The translations under genes were made by a program, and so were the position numbers. The notes beneath the pieces were generated by a model. The model did not search any database. It was not told the DNA's origin and saw only the letters and a program-made list of their open reading frames with translations. A stretch of 64,000 bases of DNA, from assembly GCF_026240015.1 (NCBI RefSeq), contig NZ_JAPIUX010000008.1, positions 19,354 to 83,353 of the forward strand, in the 5' to 3' direction. Source of the stretch: Acetobacter farinalis. Lineage in GTDB: Bacteria > Pseudomonadota > Alphaproteobacteria > Acetobacterales > Acetobacteraceae. Below are positions 60,835 through 64,000 of this stretch, piece after piece (position 1 is the stretch's first letter; each line of letters begins with the position of its first letter).

Positions 60835-62234
60835 GGGGCGTGGACGGTCAGGCCAATCTGCTGGGCCATCTGCGGTGCAGAGGCCAGCATGCTCAGTGAG
60901 GCCGCAATGGCCATCATGGGCAGGGGCTGCGGCGGGTGCAGGGTGATTTTGAGAGCACCACTATCCGGATGAGCCAGATAGGAGGCAAGCTGCGGCAGCG
61001 CGTCTGCCGGCTTGCTGCCTTGAGGGGCAAACTGTGTCTGGAGAGACGTAACCAGTTCCTGCGGGCTGACGCCGCGCGCCTTGGCGGAGGCCTGAAGCAC
61101 CTTGGGCAGCAGTCCCTGATCGGTATAGGAGAGGTTCAGCGTCATGACCTGCATGTCAGCCGCCCCGGCGGAGAGCAGGGCGGTGGTGCTGGTCTGGCTG
61201 AAATCTCCATCCAGCGTGAGGCGGCCCATGCCGGGGGCTTCCAGGCTGAATGTTTCCACATGCAGCTTCTGCGCCTTGTAATCATGCGTGTCATTCAGCA
61301 CGAGTGCGCCGCGGAAGTGGTCATACCCCAGAGCGGGCAGGATGGAGAGATTCGGCACTTCCGGCCAGAGTTCCAGACCCTGAAGGCTGGAGACTTCCTG
61401 CTCGGAGGTATCGGAGCGGGTGGCGTGGGATGAAAGCCGTGCAACCCGCAGAAGCGGGCCGGTGCCATCCACCCCGAGGGCGTCCACCTGAATATCCCGC
61501 GTGCCATTGCGCGGCGTGTAGGGCGTGTTGGTGGTCAGGCTGCTGTAAAGGCCAGCCAGATCAATTCCGTCCAGCACAAGGGCGTGGGCGGTAATATGGC
61601 GCTGGGGGGCGACATCCGTTGAAAGCCGGACATCATGGGCTTCCAGACGGGAGGCTTCATCGCTGCCGTAATCCTCCACTTTCAGGCGGGTGGCGGAAAG
61701 GTCGGACTGCAGGCTGCTGATAAAGCCGTGCAGTGTGCTGGCTTCCGCATGCCGGATTTCCAGCCCCTGCGCGGGGGTGCCATGTTTGTCATCCGCGCTG
61801 GCGGGCAGCGTGACGCCTTCCATGGTCAGATCATCCAGATGGAGGCTTCCCGCCGGGTCAGCCAACTGGAAATTGCGGAAGGAAAGATGGCCGATCAGTC
61901 TGGCATCATCCCCGCTTGTGCTGGGCTTGGAAATTTCCGCGTCATCCGCCGTAATGGTTTCCGGCCCCTGCCGGAAGACCAGCCCGGTGAACTTCACGCT
62001 CCGGCCCAGCAGGCCGGGCCATGCCTTCTTATAGGTGAAGGAGGCATCCGGCCCCAGCGTCTGACGGAAATTGTCGATGCTTTTGTCCAGCATGACGTGT
62101 TCGGCATGACGCGCCGCCAGCCATCCAACACAGGCAAGGGTTGCGATACCGGCAACCGTAACAGGAACATGTTTCTTCACCAGGCAGGAATCCAGCTTGT
62201 TTTTACAAAGGAAGTCTTCAAAGCGACCCTCCAT
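60831..62234 (-). CDS. Uncharacterised anchored envelope protein
   Basis: The product of about 467 residues has one N-terminal transmembrane anchor (V-P-V-T-V-A-G-I-A-T-L-A-C-V-G-W-L-A-A, about residues 22-40), then about 400 residues of alternating short strands (for example L-S-F-R-N-F-Q-L-A-D, L-H-L-D-D-L-T-M-E-G-V, and M-T-L-N-L-S-Y-T-D-Q-G-L) and a final hydrophobic stretch. The strand pattern recalls AsmA-like or DUF945-like proteins of the periplasm, but I cannot assign it firmly. The frame opens at 62351; ATG 62234 gives the best anchor but has no strong ribosome site. It is convergent with the retropepsin gene and divergent from rplM. Confidence 0.7.
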   Translation of the reverse strand: MEGRFEDFLCKNKLDSCLVKKHVPVTVAGIATLACVGWLAARHAEHVMLDKSIDNFRQTLGPDASFTYKKAWPGLLGRSVKFTGLVFRQGPETITADDAEISKPSTSGDDARLIGHLSFRNFQLADPAGSLHLDDLTMEGVTLPASADDKHGTPAQGLEIRHAEASTLHGFISSLQSDLSATRLKVEDYGSDEASRLEAHDVRLSTDVAPQRHITAHALVLDGIDLAGLYSSLTTNTPYTPRNGTRDIQVDALGVDGTGPLLRVARLSSHATRSDTSEQEVSSLQGLELWPEVPNLSILPALGYDHFRGALVLNDTHDYKAQKLHVETFSLEAPGMGRLTLDGDFSQTSTTALLSAGAADMQVMTLNLSYTDQGLLPKVLQASAKARGVSPQELVTSLQTQFAPQGSKPADALPQLASYLAHPDSGALKITLHPPQPLPMMAIAASLSMLASAPQMAQQIGLTVHAP

Positions 62235-62329
62235 GTAATGCACGGGCAGGGGGCACTGCAACCCCACCAACGGTAATATGTTACCTAGCAAAAAACTGTT
62301 GATTTTACGGGAAGGAACACCAATTCCTC

Positions 62330-62358
62330 TTGACGAAGGGTCTTCGCACACGCATAAG
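62330..62358 (+). promoter_or_regulatory. Candidate sigma-70 promoter of rplM-rpsI
   Basis: TTGACG at 62330-62335 and CATAAG at 62353-62358 are separated by exactly 17 bases and lie about 45 bases upstream of the rplM ATG, the expected place for a strong ribosomal-protein promoter. Confidence 0.6.
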
Positions 62359-62401
62359 GCGCCATCTTCAAAGCTTATAGTCTTAACGGAATCACACTCT
62401 C

Positions 62402-62878
62402 ATGAAGACCACCCTCTCGCTGAAACCCGCGGAGGTGACGAAGAACTGGATCCTGATCGATGCCGAAGGCCTCGCTCTGGGTCGTCTGGCCGTCATCATC
62501 GCGAACCGCCTGCGCGGCAAGCACAAAGCCCAGTTCACGCCGCATGTTGATTGCGGTGACCATGTTGTCGTCATCAACGCTGAAAAAGTAGCGCTGACCG
62601 GCAACAAGGCTGGCCAGAAGCTGTTCCACTACCACACGGGTTACCCCGGCGGTATCAAGACCCGCACCATTGCACAGCGCCTGGGTGGCAAGAACCCGGA
62701 CCATGTTGTGGTGAAGGCAGTTGAACGCATGATCACCCGTGGTCCGCTTCAGCGCCAGCAGATGCGCAACCTGCACGTCTATGCCGGTGCCGAGCACCCG
62801 CATGACGGCCAGCAGCCCCAGAAACTGGACGTTGCGGCTCTGAACCGTAAAAACGTCGTTAACGTGCAGAAAGGCTGA
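62402..62878 (+). CDS. rplM: 50S ribosomal protein L13
   Basis: The 158-residue protein has the L13 pattern: W-I-L-I-D-A-E-G-L-A-L-G-R-L-A, D-C-G-D-H-V-V-V-I-N-A, H-T-G-Y-P-G-G-I-K, A-V-E-R-M-I-T-R-G-P-L and the N-L-H-V-Y-A-G-A-E-H-P-H block. It is the first gene of the conserved rplM-rpsI pair. Confidence 0.98.
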   Translation: MKTTLSLKPAEVTKNWILIDAEGLALGRLAVIIANRLRGKHKAQFTPHVDCGDHVVVINAEKVALTGNKAGQKLFHYHTGYPGGIKTRTIAQRLGGKNPDHVVVKAVERMITRGPLQRQQMRNLHVYAGAEHPHDGQQPQKLDVAALNRKNVVNVQKG

Positions 62879-62883
62879 GCATC

Positions 62884-63369
62884 ATGTCTGAAACTCAGGA
62901 ACGTACAGGCACGCTGGCTGATCTGAAAGACGTGGTTCCCACGGCTCCGGAAGCCCCGGTCTATGAAGTAAAACGCGATGCGCAGGGCCGCTCCTACGCA
63001 ACCGGCCGCCGTAAGGATGCCGTGGCCCGCGTGTGGATCAAGCCCGGCAAAGGCGATATCACGGTTAACGGTCGTCCCGTTGGCACGTATTTCGCACGCC
63101 CCGTGCTGCGCATGCTGCTGACCCAGCCCTTCCTGGTGGCTGACCGCTACAACCAGTTCGACGTTGTCTGCACCGTCGTGGGTGGTGGTCTGTCCGGTCA
63201 GGCTGGCGCTGTTCGTCACGGCATCAGCCGTGCGCTGACGCACTATGAACCCGGCCTGCGCAGCATTCTGAAAGCTGCGGGCTTCCTGACGCGTGACTCT
63301 CGTCAGGTTGAACGTAAGAAATACGGTCGCGCCAAAGCTCGTCGTTCCTTCCAGTTCAGCAAGCGCTGA
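62884..63369 (+). CDS. rpsI: 30S ribosomal protein S9
   Basis: The 161-residue S9 has an alphaproteobacterial N-terminal extension of about 35 residues, then A-T-G-R-R-K-D-A-V-A-R-V-W, V-G-G-G-L-S-G-Q-A-G-A-V-R-H-G-I-S-R-A-L, and the canonical basic end in S-K-R. It follows rplM by five bases and ends at a strong terminator. Confidence 0.98.
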   Translation: MSETQERTGTLADLKDVVPTAPEAPVYEVKRDAQGRSYATGRRKDAVARVWIKPGKGDITVNGRPVGTYFARPVLRMLLTQPFLVADRYNQFDVVCTVVGGGLSGQAGAVRHGISRALTHYEPGLRSILKAAGFLTRDSRQVERKKYGRAKARRSFQFSKR

Positions 63370-63403
63370 TCCGGCAAGGGCGAACGCTTACAAGCTGCGC
63401 CAG

Positions 63404-63443
63404 AAGAAGGCGGGAGAGGGAAACCTCTCCCGCCTTCTTTTTT
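63404..63443 (+). terminator. Rho-independent terminator of rplM-rpsI
   Basis: A perfect 14-bp stem GAAGGCGGGAGAGG / CCTCTCCCGCCTTC with a 4-base loop and six T residues lies 35 bases after rpsI. Confidence 0.96.
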
Positions 63444-63713
63444 GGACAAAATTCCGAATTTAAACAGAATTCTAAATATTGATAATAATCCTATGAGAAA
63501 ACACAAAATAAAAGACTATACTTATTTTATAACACACTCATAAAAACTCCATACTGACGTATATATTGTTTGTTTTTAAAAAATCACAAATTTCTACAGT
63601 ATAAAAAATTAGAATTATTGCGATCGTGAAAATCATTACCACATATTAAATATGTGACGTGATGGTAAAGAATTATAAAAAGTTCAGATTTAATTTTATG
63701 AACTGAAAAAAAT
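63444..63713. other. Very A+T-rich spacer upstream of the adhesin fragment
   Basis: These 270 bases are strikingly A+T-rich compared with the surrounding GC-rich genes. They contain no supported gene and no perfect long repeats that I could see. It is presumably the regulatory region of the adhesin, and its composition suggests foreign or silenced DNA. Confidence 0.5.
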
Positions 63714-63890
63714 ATGGCTGTTCAGATTGTATCAAGCGGCGTGGTTTCCTCTTCCGTTATGCTGGAGTCGGGGGACGGATTGCTGATCCTCTCTGGAGGC
63801 ATCGCCAGCAGCACAACCCTGTTTTCTGGAAGTGTTGAAGTCATTTCTTCCGGTGGAATTGCTGCCGGAAACGAGGTGGAGGGTTCGAAA
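63714..63890 (+). pseudogene. Start of an AIDA-type adhesin/autotransporter passenger, interrupted
   Basis: ATG 63714 begins a frame rich in the Ser/Gly/Val repeats of AIDA-like passenger domains (V-S-S-G-V-V-S-S, L-S-G-G-I-A-S-S-T-T, I-S-S-G-G-I-A-A-G-N). Acetic acid bacteria carry large proteins of this kind. After G-N-E-V-E-G the pattern ends and the frame stops at 63920, where the transposon begins. No clear ribosome site precedes the ATG. The gene was probably a long surface protein before insertion; whether a remnant continues beyond the IS lies outside the window. Confidence 0.65.
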
Positions 63891-64000
63891 AACCCCCTGG
63901 TTTTGAGAGCTGCTCTGTGATTCCATTTCCCTTGAGTTGATTGGGGGCATGGATCATGAAGCAGACTGGTTTCTTTGATGTTGAAGAGCGGCTTGCTCGG
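63885..64000 (+). mobile_element. Left part of an IS5-family-like insertion sequence, cut by the window end
   Basis: The adhesin repeat pattern stops near 63885, followed by non-repeat sequence and then the transposase start at 63956. The exact terminal inverted repeat cannot be fixed because the right end is outside the window, so the left boundary is approximate within about 10 bases. Confidence 0.6.
63956..64000 (+). CDS. IS5-family-like transposase, first 15 codons only
   Basis: ATG 63956, preceded by GGGGG, reads M-K-Q-T-G-F-F-D-V-E-E-R-L-A-R. I recall this beginning as typical of a group of IS5-related transposases frequent in Acetobacter, Komagataeibacter and Gluconobacter. Only 45 bases are visible, so the assignment rests on this N terminus and on the sudden break in the adhesin gene. 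Confidence 0.7.
   Translation, partial: MKQTGFFDVEERLAR

Noticed and set aside
1..64000. CRISPR arrays, prophage, integrons, restriction-modification, toxin-antitoxin pairs, tRNA or rRNA genes
   Set aside because: I looked for spaced repeats, integrase/capsid genes, paired small genes and tRNA-like cloverleafs and saw none except the tmRNA and the IS start.

Overview
The window looks like a chromosomal segment of an acetic acid bacterium (Acetobacteraceae, Alphaproteobacteria). The evidence is gene content plus three lineage signs: a split, circularly permuted tmRNA with an alphaproteobacterial-type tag, the alphaproteobacterial form of SspB, and an IS5-type transposase start of a kind I associate with Acetobacter and Komagataeibacter. 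The DNA is GC-rich, so many long antisense open frames are shadows. No rRNA, tRNA, prophage or CRISPR array was seen. The genus is inferred, not proven.

Layout. 1-8.4 kb: the 3' end of a TonB-dependent receptor, a fused dihydroxyacetone kinase, thiC behind a TPP riboswitch, a sugar porter and an acetoin/diacetyl reductase. 8.4-12.6 kb: an aroQ-accB-accC operon, an RlpA-like protein and a BrkB-family membrane protein. 12.6-18 kb: an ornithine-decarboxylase-like gene behind a structured leader with a candidate leader peptide, a YfdX protein, an aldo/keto reductase and ccmAB. 18-24.4 kb: acnA, an amino-acid ABC transporter with receptor and permease fused, and a LysR regulator. 24.4-27.4 kb: an unrecognised three-gene cassette built around a membrane-anchored ClpB-like AAA+ ATPase. 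27.5-33.5 kb: the rimP-nusA-ylxR-infB-rbfA operon. 33.6-36.6 kb: a D-alanine module (Lrp regulator, alanine racemase, dadA).

36.9-50.4 kb: a GH144/PF10091-like glucanase, then a minus-strand block ssrA-sspB-fumA-VOC protein, then thyX and two small envelope proteins, ApbC, OpgC, an HtrA protease, a FUSC protein and a quinone oxidoreductase. 50.4-54 kb: a 37-residue cysteine-rich membrane miniprotein, a periplasmic protein, then an AT-richer patch with a frameshifted acyltransferase and a secreted cupin. 54-62.3 kb: ilvD, pstCAB-phoU without pstS, a two-domain retropepsin-like lipoprotein and a large anchored protein. 62.4-64 kb: rplM-rpsI, an AT-rich spacer, and the start of an AIDA-type adhesin apparently interrupted by an IS element that runs off the end.

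Together this is mainly housekeeping: translation, ribosome rescue, TCA enzymes, fatty-acid, thiamine, branched-chain amino-acid and thymidylate synthesis, and phosphate uptake. Envelope and stress functions are interspersed. The most interesting parts are the AAA+ cassette, the decarboxylase leader, the ssrA-sspB pairing, the miniprotein, the duplicated retropepsin, and two gene starts that look broken or non-canonical (ccmA and the acyltransferase).
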